A stretch of DNA of 64,000 nt from Nocardia terrae (GCF_009760405.1 NZ_WRPP01000002.1:620001-684000), one strand, 5' to 3'. Positions 16,451 through 25,171 are shown, counted from the first letter of the stretch. Program-made: numbers and translations. Notes: generated by a model not told the origin, from the sequence alone.

Positions 16451-17634
16451 CGGACCACTCCCGTCGCGCGCAGCCGCGTCAGTTCCGGATCGTCGACGCC
16501 GTAGGCGGCCAGCACCTCGGCGGTGTGCGCGCCCAGCGGGGGCCCGCTCCAGCGGATGCCGCCGGGTGTGTCCGAGAGCCGGAACAGGATGTTCTGCATA
16601 CGGATCGGGCCCAGTTCGTCGTCGGGCACGGTGACGATCGATTCGAGTGCGCGGAACTGCGGATCGTCCACGATGTCGGCGGCGGTGTAGACCGGTGCGA
16701 TCGCGGCCTCGGCCTGCTCGAAGGCGCGCACCACCTCGGCGGTGGGCCGTCGCGCGATCCAGGAGCCGACCGCGGCGTCGAGCTCGTCGGCGTGCGCGGC
16801 GCGGCCGGCCCCGGTGGCGAACCAGGGCGCGCCGAGGAATTCGGGCCGCCCCACCAGCCGCAGCACGCGTTCGGCGATGGATTGCGCGCTGGTGGAGACC
16901 GCGACCCAACCGTCGTCGGCGGTGCGATAGATATTGCGCGGGGCGTTGTTGCCGGAACGATTGCCGGTGCGGCGCGGCACCTCGCCGAGCTGGTCGTAGG
17001 CGAGGATGTGGGGCCCCAGCAGCGTCAACAGGGGCTCGACGATGGCCAGATCGATCTGCTGTCCGTGGCCGTCGCGGTCGCGGGCGCGCAGCGCGGTCAG
17101 GACCGCGAAAGCGGTGGTGAGCGCGGCGATTCCGTCGGCCAGGCCGAACGGCGGCAGCGTGGGCGGGCCGTCGGGTTCGCCGGTCATGGCCGCGAAACCG
17201 CTCATGGCCTCGGCCAGCGTGCCGAACCCGGGCCGGTGCGCATAGGGACCGAATTGCCCGAAACCGGTCACCCGGGCCAGCACCAGGCGCGGATTGTGCT
17301 GCCGCAGTGTGGAATATCCGAGCCCCCACCGTTCCAGGGTGCCCGGCCGGAAGTTCTCGATCACCACATCGGCGTCGGCGGCCATGCGGCGGAACAACTC
17401 CTGGCCGTCCGGGGTGCCCAGGTGCAGGGTGACCGACTTCTTGCCGCGCCCCAGCATCTTCCACCACAGGCCCACCCCGTCGCGGGCCGCTCCGTGGCCG
17501 CGCACCGGATCCCCGCTCGGATGCTCGATCTTGATCACCTCCGCGCCGAAGTCGGCCAGCATGGTGGCGGCCAGTGGGCCCGCGAACAGTGTCGCCGCGT
17601 CGATGACCCGGATTCCCGAGAGTGGACCGGCCAT
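16447..17634 (-). CDS. CaiB/BaiF (family III) CoA-transferase, second copy
   Basis: 395 aa from ATG at 17634, with AGGAG about ten bases upstream; a longer frame would begin inside an IclR-type dyad. Family marks: LSGIRVIDAATLFAGPLAA, DFGAEVIKIEHPSGDP, VENFRPGTLERWGL, TGFGQFGPYA. The likely catalytic Asp is in FGLADGIAALT. It is paralogous to the CoA-transferase at 11.7 kb but clearly divergent, so the two probably activate different acids. First gene of a three-gene operon divergent from the hydantoinase. Confidence 0.87.
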   Translation of the reverse strand: MAGPLSGIRVIDAATLFAGPLAATMLADFGAEVIKIEHPSGDPVRGHGAARDGVGLWWKMLGRGKKSVTLHLGTPDGQELFRRMAADADVVIENFRPGTLERWGLGYSTLRQHNPRLVLARVTGFGQFGPYAHRPGFGTLAEAMSGFAAMTGEPDGPPTLPPFGLADGIAALTTAFAVLTALRARDRDGHGQQIDLAIVEPLLTLLGPHILAYDQLGEVPRRTGNRSGNNAPRNIYRTADDGWVAVSTSAQSIAERVLRLVGRPEFLGAPWFATGAGRAAHADELDAAVGSWIARRPTAEVVRAFEQAEAAIAPVYTAADIVDDPQFRALESIVTVPDDELGPIRMQNILFRLSDTPGGIRWSGPPLGAHTAEVLAAYGVDDPELTRLRATGVVR

Positions 17635-17659
17635 TTCTGAACTCCTAACCTCGCCAGTG

Positions 17660-17678
17660 TGTTTCGTAGTGCGAAACA
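17660..17678. promoter_or_regulatory. IclR-type operator (site C)
   Basis: TGTTTCG-TAGTG-CGAAACA is a perfect 7-5-7 dyad, the best copy of the motif shared with 9405-9443. It lies 26 bases upstream of the CoA-transferase start in the divergent promoter. Confidence 0.68.
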
Positions 17679-17743
17679 TCGACGATGGTGCAGACGTTGA
17701 CTACCTGGGAATCCTACTGCCATGATCGGCATACCGGTAAAGA

Positions 17744-17762
17744 TGTTTCGCACAAGGAAACT
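17744..17762. promoter_or_regulatory. IclR-type operator (site D)
   Basis: TGTTTCG-CACAA-GGAAACT, with the same CACAA spacer as site B. Its centre is 84 bp (eight turns) from site C and it ends ten bases before the proposed hydantoinase start, so it would overlap the ribosome-binding region. Confidence 0.65.
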
Positions 17763-17772
17763 GGAGTCAGTC

Positions 17773-19230
17773 GTGGCGGAGATCGATCTGCTGATCCGGA
17801 ACGCTCGTGTCGTCCGCCCGGGGGCGCCGGACGCCGTCGAGCCGGACCACCTCGACATCGCGATCACCGGGGGCGTGATCAGTGCTGTCGCACCGGGGAT
17901 TTCGGCGGCCTCGGCGAGCGAGGTGGTCGACGCGCAGGGGCGGCTGGCCTTCCCGGGCGTGGTCGACGCACATCAGCACTGGGGGATCTACTCGGAGCTG
18001 TCCGACGACACCGTCACCGAGAGCCGCGCGTGTGCGCAAGGGGGTGTCACCACCTCGGTGAGCTATCTGCGCACCGGCCGTTACTATCTCAACCGTGGCG
18101 GCTCCTACCGGGACTTCGTGCCCGAAGTGCTGAGCCGCATGGCCGGGCGCTCCTACGTCGACCACGCCATCCACCTCGCGCCCATGACACGCGAGCACAT
18201 CGACGAAATCCCGTACCTGATCGAGGAATTCGGCATCACCTCGTTCAAGATCTTCATGTTCTACGGTGGTCACGGACTGCACGGCCGCGCGGGCGATCAG
18301 GCGGAGTTCTTGATGATCCCGCCGGAGGAACGCTACGACCTGGCGCATTTCGAATTCGTCATGCGCGGACTGCGGCGGGCGCGCGAGCGCTTCGGGGACG
18401 CCATCACGCTGTCGCTGCACTGCGAGACCGCCGAGATCATGGCCGCGTACACCGAACTCGTGGAACGCGAAGGCACACTCACCGGACTGCGCGCCTACAG
18501 CGCCTCGCGTCCACCGCATTCGGAAGGACTGGCGGTCACGACCGCCTCGTATCTGGCGCACGAAACCGGCTTCCCCGCCATCAACCTGCTGCACCTGTCC
18601 TCGGCCAAGGCCGTGGACGCGGCGCTGCGCATGGCAAAAGCGTTCCCGCATATCGATTTCCGGCGTGAGGTCACGATCGGGCACCTGCTCGCCGACGTCG
18701 ATTCCGCACCCGGCATCGGCGGCAAGGTGAATCCGCCGTTGCGGGAGCGCGCCGACGTCGAAGCCCTGTGGCGGCATGTGCTGGCCGGTGAGATCGACTG
18801 GGTGGTCAGCGATCACGCCTGCTGCCGCGACGAGCAGAAGTTCGGCACCGACCGCGAGGACGTCTTCCTCGCCAAGTCCGGGTTCGGGGGCGCCGAATAC
18901 GTGCTGCCGGGCCTGGTCGGCGAGGGTGTGAAACGCGGGCTCAGCCCGCAGCGCATCGCCCGGCTGACATCCTGGAATCCGGCCCGTCGCTACGGTCTCA
19001 CCGGCAAGGGCGACATCGCGGTCGGCTTCGACGCCGATATCGCCCTGGTCGACACCGGGGCGAGCTGGACCGTGCGGGCCGCCGATTCCGAATCCGCCCA
19101 AGAGTACACGCCCTTCGAGGGCTTCGAGATGACGGCGCGGGTCGACACCGTCTTCCTGCGCGGCCACCGCATCCTCGCCCACGGCCGCGTCCAGGGTGAA
19201 CCACGCGGGCGCTACCTGCGCCGAGGCTGA
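17773..19230 (+). CDS. Hydantoinase/dihydropyrimidinase-like cyclic amidohydrolase
   Basis: 485 aa from GTG at 17773 with GGAG seven bases upstream; in-frame starts at 17722 and 17743 lie before or in site D. Metal-site residues of the family are visible: FPGVVDAHQHWG (HxH), the Lys expected to be carboxylated in ITSFKIFMFYG, His in ITLSLHCE and LLHLSSAKA, and the catalytic Asp in DWVVSDHACC. The enzyme should open a cyclic imide, ureide or lactam ring. It is divergent from CoA-transferase 2 and shares its operator pair. Substrate unidentified. Confidence 0.85.
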   Translation: MAEIDLLIRNARVVRPGAPDAVEPDHLDIAITGGVISAVAPGISAASASEVVDAQGRLAFPGVVDAHQHWGIYSELSDDTVTESRACAQGGVTTSVSYLRTGRYYLNRGGSYRDFVPEVLSRMAGRSYVDHAIHLAPMTREHIDEIPYLIEEFGITSFKIFMFYGGHGLHGRAGDQAEFLMIPPEERYDLAHFEFVMRGLRRARERFGDAITLSLHCETAEIMAAYTELVEREGTLTGLRAYSASRPPHSEGLAVTTASYLAHETGFPAINLLHLSSAKAVDAALRMAKAFPHIDFRREVTIGHLLADVDSAPGIGGKVNPPLRERADVEALWRHVLAGEIDWVVSDHACCRDEQKFGTDREDVFLAKSGFGGAEYVLPGLVGEGVKRGLSPQRIARLTSWNPARRYGLTGKGDIAVGFDADIALVDTGASWTVRAADSESAQEYTPFEGFEMTARVDTVFLRGHRILAHGRVQGEPRGRYLRRG

Positions 19231-19266
19231 GGGTGCGGCCCGGCCACCCGTGCGCCGATCCTGAGC

Positions 19267-20652
19267 TCAGATCGGGATGCCCAGGGCGGAGGCGAGGGTC
19301 TGGCCGATGGCGTTGGCGAAGAATTGGATCGAGCCCGGGTCGAGTAGGCCGGTGTAGACGTCGCGGTTGTGGCAGCCGGCGGGGGCTTCGACGCCGTTGA
19401 GGCGGTCGTTGAGCCACATTGCGGCGGTGCCGGTGGTGGAGATGTCGGCGACGACGTGTTCGCTGAAGATGTCGCGGGTGTAGTAGACGCGGGCGTTCTC
19501 GTCGCGGCAGTAGGTGTCGTAGAGGTTGTTCACGGAATTGGTGGGCATGGCCTCGTCGAAGGGGGATTCGAAAAGGAAGACAGGCGATTTCGGGGTGCCG
19601 CGGTGGCCGAGGGTCAGTTGGTCGAGCACGCCTTGCATGTCGGGTGCTTGCATGGGGTCGCCGGGATAGTCGAACAGGCCCTTGAGGTTGAGGAACGGGA
19701 AAGCCGCGCCTTGTAGTGCGACGCACTGGTTTTCGTGCACCAGGCGGATGGCCTTGCCGCGGGGCGTCAGGTGCTGGTCCAGGAACCGGTCGACCTCGGG
19801 GTATTCGCGTGCCACGCCCAGCAGGCCGCCGTAGACCAAGCCATCGACGAGGGAAGTGCCGTTGTCGTAGTCGATCGCCGCGCGGACATCGGTCATGAGC
19901 CCGCCCGCGGCCGTGCCGACCAGGTTGACCTCCGGCGCGTATTCCGGTTGCAGTTCCGCGGCGTGGGCGGTGGGGATCGCGCCGCCCGAATAACCCCACA
20001 TGGTCACGCGGGTGTCGGTGCCGGGCAAGCCCGCCGGTTCGAAGCGTTCCGCGGCGCGGATGCCGTCGAGGGTGATCCGGCCGCCGAGCGGGCCGACCGC
20101 GTAGGACGCGTTGGGGCCCTGGTGATCGGGCATGACGACCGCGTGGCCCAGTTGCAGCATGGCCTGCACCTGCACGAATTCCGCGGAGATGACCGGATTC
20201 ATCGGATTCGGCAGCGAGCCCATCTGCAGTGTGTACGACGGCGCGCAGTTGATCGACAGGGAGTCCTCGGCGAATTGGAACGACAACAGCCCGCGCTGCC
20301 CGCTCGGGGGTTGGCGATGCGGCACGACCACGGTCGCCACTGCGGCGATCGGCTCACCACGGGTATTGGTGCTGCGGTACGACAGCTGCCATGCGTTGAC
20401 GTTCAACGGAATCAGCCAGAAGTTGGCGAGGTTCACCTGCCGCGCCGCCAGGATCTCCCCGGGTTCGGCCGCCGCGACCCGCGTCGAATCAGGTTGGTAG
20501 AACGCCGGATCCAGATACGGCGGCGCGGGCGGTATCGGAAAGGGGAGTGCCGGGGCAACGGGAACCGGATCGGCGCCCGCGGCGGGGCAGACGGCGAGGG
20601 CCAGTGTCGCGGCGGTAAGGGCAAGGGACATGCGGAAACTACTGGCGGCCAT
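19267..20652 (-). CDS. Secreted LIP-family lipase (triacylglycerol lipase)
   Basis: 461 aa. Signal peptide 1-26 (cut near PAAGAD), Pro-rich spacer, then the LIP family typical of mycolic-acid actinomycetes: QFAEDSLSINCAPSYTLQMG, VVMPDHQGPNASYAVG, nucleophile elbow MWGYSGGAIPTAHAAE, and C-terminal acid/base region (FESPFDEAMP; DIFSEHVVAD). Such enzymes hydrolyse triacylglycerols outside the cell. ATG at 20652 follows GAGGAG. It is expressed from its own sigma-70-type promoter with an operator, and lies downstream of a TetR gene in the same direction. Confidence 0.88.
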   Translation of the reverse strand: MAASSFRMSLALTAATLALAVCPAAGADPVPVAPALPFPIPPAPPYLDPAFYQPDSTRVAAAEPGEILAARQVNLANFWLIPLNVNAWQLSYRSTNTRGEPIAAVATVVVPHRQPPSGQRGLLSFQFAEDSLSINCAPSYTLQMGSLPNPMNPVISAEFVQVQAMLQLGHAVVMPDHQGPNASYAVGPLGGRITLDGIRAAERFEPAGLPGTDTRVTMWGYSGGAIPTAHAAELQPEYAPEVNLVGTAAGGLMTDVRAAIDYDNGTSLVDGLVYGGLLGVAREYPEVDRFLDQHLTPRGKAIRLVHENQCVALQGAAFPFLNLKGLFDYPGDPMQAPDMQGVLDQLTLGHRGTPKSPVFLFESPFDEAMPTNSVNNLYDTYCRDENARVYYTRDIFSEHVVADISTTGTAAMWLNDRLNGVEAPAGCHNRDVYTGLLDPGSIQFFANAIGQTLASALGIPI

Positions 20653-20700
20653 GGGAACTCCTCATCGAATCCTGAGCGCGCAGAGCACATTTCATATCTG

Positions 20701-20755
20701 GAGAGCGAGTGCTCTCTATCTATGGACTCTAGGCTCGGAGTCGAAGGTGTGTCAA
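20701..20755 (-). promoter_or_regulatory. Lipase promoter with TetR-type operator
   Basis: On the minus strand TTGACA (20755-20750) and TAGAGT (20731-20726) are separated by 18 bases. Just downstream, around the predicted transcript start, lies the dyad GAGAGC-GAGT-GCTCTC (20701-20716). The neighbouring TetR is the obvious candidate to bind it. Confidence 0.6.
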
Positions 20756-20838
20756 CGGTCACGTCTGAAGTGTCACAGACAGTCGTCGTCGACCCTGATT
20801 CGTGACGATGGGCGCAGGGGATCGGGGGGATGCTCGGG

Positions 20839-21471
20839 TCAGCGGGCTCGCAACGTGGCCGCGTAGCTGAGGAGCATGTCGAGGGTGATCTCGAGCATGC
20901 GGTCCTGGATGTCGGTTCGCGGATAGGCGACGCGGGTCAGGGCTTCGCCGGAGAACTGGTGCAGCACAATGAAAGTCAGCGGTTCCCGGACGTGCTCCGG
21001 GAACTGGTTCAGTGCGCCGGTCTGCTCGACGTGCTCGGTCAGGGCGCTGTAGTAGCGGCTCACCGCGGGTTCGATCCGGGTGCGCAGGTCGGCGTCGTGC
21101 AGCGTCGCCATATAGATCTGGCGCAGCGCGTGGGTCAGCGGCGTGCTCATCGCCACGCGCAGGAACCTCAACGACGCCTCCAGTGAGTTCTCGTCGTCGG
21201 CGAGATGGTCGATGACCTGATGGAATTGCGCGAGCAGCCGCGTCAAGATCTCCTCGGAGGCCGCCGCGATCAGCTCCGAGCGGCTTCCGAACTGTTTGAA
21301 CAATGCCCCGTTGGAAAGCTCTGCCCGCGTGCAGATCTCGCGGAGTGAGGTGCGGTCGACCCCGACCGCGCAGATCGACTCGATCGTCGCGTCGACCAAA
21401 CGGGCCACGGTCGCCTCGCGCCGCTGCTGCATGGTCCGGCGTGGAACGGTCCGTTCGGTCGCGTCACCCAT
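20839..21471 (-). CDS. TetR-family transcriptional regulator
   Basis: 210 aa. N-terminal TetR DNA-binding domain at about 17-65 (RREATVARLVDATIESI, recognition region CTRAELSNGALFKQFGSRSELI); the remainder is an all-helical ligand domain of unknown specificity. It lies 186 bases upstream of the lipase, same strand, and the dyad at 20701-20716 in that gap is a likely target. Its own upstream region is short, and no clear second operator was seen. Confidence 0.85.
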   Translation of the reverse strand: MGDATERTVPRRTMQQRREATVARLVDATIESICAVGVDRTSLREICTRAELSNGALFKQFGSRSELIAAASEEILTRLLAQFHQVIDHLADDENSLEASLRFLRVAMSTPLTHALRQIYMATLHDADLRTRIEPAVSRYYSALTEHVEQTGALNQFPEHVREPLTFIVLHQFSGEALTRVAYPRTDIQDRMLEITLDMLLSYAATLRAR

Positions 21472-21529
21472 GTGACCATCGTGCCGGGAACCCGCGCGGA
21501 AGAATCATCGAGGGGTGACCGCCCGGGTT

Positions 21530-21780
21530 CTACGTGCTCGTTGGTCGGCGGTTGGGGATCGCCGCGGCGGTGCGCAGGCGGGTGAACTCGGCGGCGAGTT
21601 GGGTTGGCGGGTAGTGGGCGTTGAGGCCGCTCGGGTTGGGGAGGACCCAGAGGCGGGTCGCGCCGATCCGGAGTTGCTGTGGTCCGATGGTGGCGTCCGG
21701 CTGTTGATAGCCGATGCGGAATGGCGACCATGGCGGTCTACCGGTATGTCTCCGATCGGCCGACCGGTGGTGCCCCGGCC
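21530..21780 (-). pseudogene. mug: 3' remnant of a G/U mismatch-specific DNA glycosylase (mug)
   Basis: The minus-strand frame ending at the TAG 21532-21530 encodes the characteristic C-terminal block of Mug/TDG proteins, with ATRLWVLPNPSGLNAHY and then QLAAEFTRLR. Upstream the similarity fades after about 60-80 codons, and no start codon or N-terminal catalytic motif (G.NPG) is found before the DUF2892 gene. A full gene would need about 100 more codons. I therefore call a truncated gene; the left boundary of the similarity is approximate. Confidence 0.6.
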
Positions 21781-21847
21781 ATCCCGGGAACGAAGGTCAG
21801 GGCTGGCTGAGCCGGATCCTCGGACGATAGGAAAACCTTTGCCGCAC

Positions 21848-22051
21848 ATGAACATCGACAAAGCCGTCCTGGTCCTCGCCGGAACCCTGAGCCTGCTCAG
21901 TATCCTGCTCGCGGTGACGATCTCGCCCTGGTTCCTACTGCTCACGGCCTTCGTCGGCGCCAACCAACTCCAGGCCGCCGTCACCGGATTCTGCCCCGCC
22001 GCCGCGATTCTGCGCAGACTCCACGTACCCGCGGGCCCGGCATTCGAGTAG
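21848..22051 (+). CDS. Small DUF2892 membrane protein
   Basis: 67 aa from ATG at 21848 (NIDKAVLVLAGTLSLLSILLA). Two membrane helices flank the family signature, NQLQAAVTGFCPAAAILRRL, matching the DUF2892/YgaP membrane module that is often linked to rhodanese domains or sulfur handling; here it is stand-alone. It abuts the mug remnant and probably marks a recombination joint. Confidence 0.72.
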   Translation: MNIDKAVLVLAGTLSLLSILLAVTISPWFLLLTAFVGANQLQAAVTGFCPAAAILRRLHVPAGPAFE

Positions 22052-22183
22052 CCCGGCACGCCGCTCGACGGGTTGTCCGGCGGTGATCGCTTTGGTCCCC
22101 GCGTCTCGGGTCCTCGGGCTCTGGGCCGTGGTGCGCTCTTGGCGCAGGCTGAACCCCACGGTTCGGTGAACGAGGGAGCTGCC

Positions 22184-23197
22184 ATGGCGATGCCCGCGTC
22201 TGTTCCGGTGTCCGGGGTCACGCGGCCCGCTGCGGCACCGGTGGTCGAGGTGGAGAACCTGGCCAAACGGTTCGGCGAAGTGGACGCGGTTCGAGGGATC
22301 AGCTTTTCGGTCCGCCCGGGGGAGACCTTCGGGTTCCTCGGCCCCAATGGCGCGGGCAAGTCGACCACCATCAATATGCTGTGCACGCTGGCCCGGCCGA
22401 GTTCGGGACGGGCTCGGGTCGCCGGATACGACACCGTGACGCAGGCCGCGTTGGTGCGCAAGCGCATCGGGCTGGTGTTCCAGGATTCGACGCTCGACAC
22501 CTATCTGACCGCGAGCGAGAATCTGCGCTTCCACGCCGAGCTGTACGGCCTGGATCGACGCGAATACCGCGGGCGGGTGCGGCAATTGCTCGAGATGGTT
22601 GAGCTGTGGGATCGGCGGGACGATCTGGTGCGCACCTTCTCCGGCGGCATGCGCAGGCGATTGGAGATCGCGCGGGGACTGCTGCACTCGCCGAAAGTGC
22701 TGTTCCTCGACGAGCCGACCATCGGCTTGGATCCGCAGACCCGCCTGCACATCTGGTCCTATATCGAGCAGCTGCGGGTGGCCGAGGGCATCACGATCTT
22801 CCTGACCACCCACCATCTCGACGAGGCCGAGAACTGCGACCGCATCGCGATCATCGACCACGGGGAACTGATCGTCGACGACACGCCGCAGGTGCTCAAG
22901 GGGCGCATCGGCAAGGACCGCGTCTCACTGCACACCGTCGACGACACGGCGGCCGCTGCCGCGCTGAACGAGCGATTCGGCCTGGCGGCCACCAGGATCC
23001 CGGAGGGGTTGACCGTGCAGGTGGCCGACGGCGAGGAATTCGTCCCGGCTCTGGTCACCGACCTGGGCGTCCGGGTGCTCATGGTGCGGGTCGAGCGGCC
23101 CAGCCTCGACGACGTGTTCCTGGCGTACACCGGTCGCACCATCCGCGACAGCGACGCGCACGTGACCAGCGATATGGGACGGATGTGGCGGCGATGA
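22184..23197 (+). CDS. ABC transporter ATP-binding protein, DrrA type
   Basis: 337 aa from ATG at 22184 with GAGGGAG upstream. Walker A GPNGAGKST, Q-loop VFQDSTLD, signature FSGGMRRRLEIARGLL, Walker B VLFLDEPTIGLDP and switch His (LTTHHLDEAE) are all present, so it is an active ATPase. The C-terminal extension (about 240-337) is that of daunorubicin-resistance DrrA proteins. It works with the permease encoded next, whose ATG overlaps this stop. Confidence 0.9.
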   Translation: MAMPASVPVSGVTRPAAAPVVEVENLAKRFGEVDAVRGISFSVRPGETFGFLGPNGAGKSTTINMLCTLARPSSGRARVAGYDTVTQAALVRKRIGLVFQDSTLDTYLTASENLRFHAELYGLDRREYRGRVRQLLEMVELWDRRDDLVRTFSGGMRRRLEIARGLLHSPKVLFLDEPTIGLDPQTRLHIWSYIEQLRVAEGITIFLTTHHLDEAENCDRIAIIDHGELIVDDTPQVLKGRIGKDRVSLHTVDDTAAAAALNERFGLAATRIPEGLTVQVADGEEFVPALVTDLGVRVLMVRVERPSLDDVFLAYTGRTIRDSDAHVTSDMGRMWRR

Positions 23198-24045
23198 CGA
23201 CCACCGGCATCTCGACGGGCACCGTGACCACGGGCTGGCCCCTGGAGCTGCGCGGGATCCGGGTGGTGTGGGAGCGTGAGCTGATCCGGTTCGCGCGCAA
23301 CCGGTTACGCATCCTCACCTCGCTGGCCCAGCCGGTGCTGTTCCTGTTCGTCCTGGGCACCGGATTGACCCGGCTCACCACGGCCACACCGGGTTTCGAC
23401 TTCCGGACCTTCATGTTCCCCGGCATCGTCGCCATGACGGTGATGTTCACCTCGATCTTCTCGGCCATGTCGATCGTGTGGGATCGCGAGTTCGGTTTCC
23501 TGCGCGAAATGCTGGTCGCACCGTGCAGCCGGGCCTCGCTGCTGATCGGAAAGGTGCTGGGCGGCACCACCGTCGCGACCGTTCAGGGCCTGCTGATGCT
23601 CGCCTTCGCCGGTGCGGTGCGGGTGCCGTATTCGCCGCGCCTGCTGCTGGGCCTGGTCGGCATCATGGTGCTGACCGCGATCATGATCACCTCCATCGGC
23701 GTCCTGCTGGCCAGCGCCATCACACAGATGGAGGCGTTCCAGGCTGTGCTGCAGTTCGTGGCGATGCCGATGTTCTTCCTGTCGGGCGCGATGTTCCCGT
23801 CCTCGGGGCTGCCCACCTGGCTGGCGGTACTCACGAAGATCGATCCGCTCACCTACGCCGTCGATCCCATGCGCCGCATGGTCTTCCATCACGTCACCGT
23901 CCCCGCCGAGGTGGCGGGCCGACTCACTCCGGGCATCAGCTGGGGCTCGGTGGCTCTCGGCACCGGGACCGAGTTGCTGATCATCGCCGTGGTGGCGGCC
24001 GCGGCTCTGGCCGGGGCCATCGCCCGGTTCTCCCGCACCGAATGA
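23194..24045 (+). CDS. ABC-2 type permease, DrrB-like
   Basis: 283 aa in an ATGA overlap with the ATPase gene. Six membrane helices and the ABC-2 signature SIVWDREFGFLREMLVAPCSRASLLIGK, then MPMFFLSGAMFPSSGLP and LTKIDPLTYAVDPMR, identify a DrrB-type exporter subunit. With the ATPase it should export a lipophilic compound or antibiotic. No biosynthetic cluster adjoins it. Confidence 0.9.
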   Translation: MTTTGISTGTVTTGWPLELRGIRVVWERELIRFARNRLRILTSLAQPVLFLFVLGTGLTRLTTATPGFDFRTFMFPGIVAMTVMFTSIFSAMSIVWDREFGFLREMLVAPCSRASLLIGKVLGGTTVATVQGLLMLAFAGAVRVPYSPRLLLGLVGIMVLTAIMITSIGVLLASAITQMEAFQAVLQFVAMPMFFLSGAMFPSSGLPTWLAVLTKIDPLTYAVDPMRRMVFHHVTVPAEVAGRLTPGISWGSVALGTGTELLIIAVVAAAALAGAIARFSRTE

Positions 24046-24068
24046 GGCCGCGGCTCGGGCGGGCTCGG

Positions 24069-25064
24069 TCAGCGATGGGAGGAGGTCAGCGTCCAATGGA
24101 GGGGTGTCGATCGGACCTCGGTGATGGTTTGGCCGCGGCGGCGGCGGAACAAGGTGCGCAGGGTGCCCGCATTCTGGTAGCCCACCCGTCCGGCGACCGC
24201 CTCGACGGTGAGGTCCGTCGTCTGTAGCAGTGTGGTGGCGCGCTGGAGGCGGATCTCGTTGACGAAATCGCCCGGCGACATACCCAGTTCGGCCTGGGCC
24301 GCGCGTTGCAGGCTGCGGGCCGTCACCCCGAGGGCGCGGGCGGCGTCGACGATCTGGAACGGTTCGGCGAGGTGGTCTCGCACCCAGCATTCGAAGTTCG
24401 CGATGAGCGAATCGCCCCGGGCGATCACGCCGGGAATCGCCGCGGCGCGTTGATTGCGCCGATCGCCGGCGAGCAGATAGCGGGACGCCTCGAAGGCCAG
24501 TTCCGGAGTGCGTCTCGCGACGAGTGACAGCGCCAGGTCCAGATGCGCCAGCACCGCGCCTGCGGTGGTGACCTGTGTTCCGGCGCAGAGTGTTTCGGCG
24601 TCGTGGAGATCGACTCTGGGGTAGCGGCGGCGGAACGCGGGGGCCAGCCACCAGCTGGTCGTGGCGACCGTGCCGTCGAGCGCACCGGCCTCGGCGAGAT
24701 AGAAGGTTCCGGTGCACGCGGCCGCCAGATGGACGCCCGCCGCGTGGGTCGCCGAAATGTAGTGCAGCAGTGGCGTTGTGGCGGGATCGTCGAGGCTGCG
24801 GACGAGCGTGTCCGCATCGAGGGCCGAATTCGCGGGAACGATCAACAGTTCCGTGTCGACCTCGGCCTCGGCGAGGGGGCTGGTCGCGATCTCGTAGCCG
24901 TTGCCCGATCGGACACTGACCTGCGCGGAGATCAGATGGACGTGCCACGGCTCGATGACCGAATCGGCGTCGCGGAGGAGGCTGTTGCAGACCTTGAACA
25001 CTTCCAGCACCGAGGCGAGCCCGAGATCTCCGACACCATCGGCGAGTAGAACCGCAACATCCAT
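24069..25064 (-). CDS. GlxA-type AraC family regulator with amidotransferase-like domain
   Basis: 331 aa. The N-terminal domain (about 1-175) is a class I glutamine-amidotransferase/DJ-1-like fold (VAVLLADGVGDLGLASVLEVF; AACTGTFYLAEAG with a Cys at the usual elbow). The C-terminal domain (about 225-320) contains two AraC helix-turn-helix motifs (VDAARALGVTARSLQRA; VEAVAGRVGYQNAGTLRTLFRRR). Its targets are unknown; it is convergent with the ABC exporter and divergent from the small AraC gene. Confidence 0.85.
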   Translation of the reverse strand: MDVAVLLADGVGDLGLASVLEVFKVCNSLLRDADSVIEPWHVHLISAQVSVRSGNGYEIATSPLAEAEVDTELLIVPANSALDADTLVRSLDDPATTPLLHYISATHAAGVHLAAACTGTFYLAEAGALDGTVATTSWWLAPAFRRRYPRVDLHDAETLCAGTQVTTAGAVLAHLDLALSLVARRTPELAFEASRYLLAGDRRNQRAAAIPGVIARGDSLIANFECWVRDHLAEPFQIVDAARALGVTARSLQRAAQAELGMSPGDFVNEIRLQRATTLLQTTDLTVEAVAGRVGYQNAGTLRTLFRRRRGQTITEVRSTPLHWTLTSSHR

Positions 25065-25171
25065 GTCGCAAACGGTACTAGATATGTCGTTTCAGACACT
25101 CCTCTGCGGCGAGGGGGCGAAATAGGCTGCGTTTCACGGTGGTCGGGGTCTTGCCGCTAGGAGGAGAAGTG

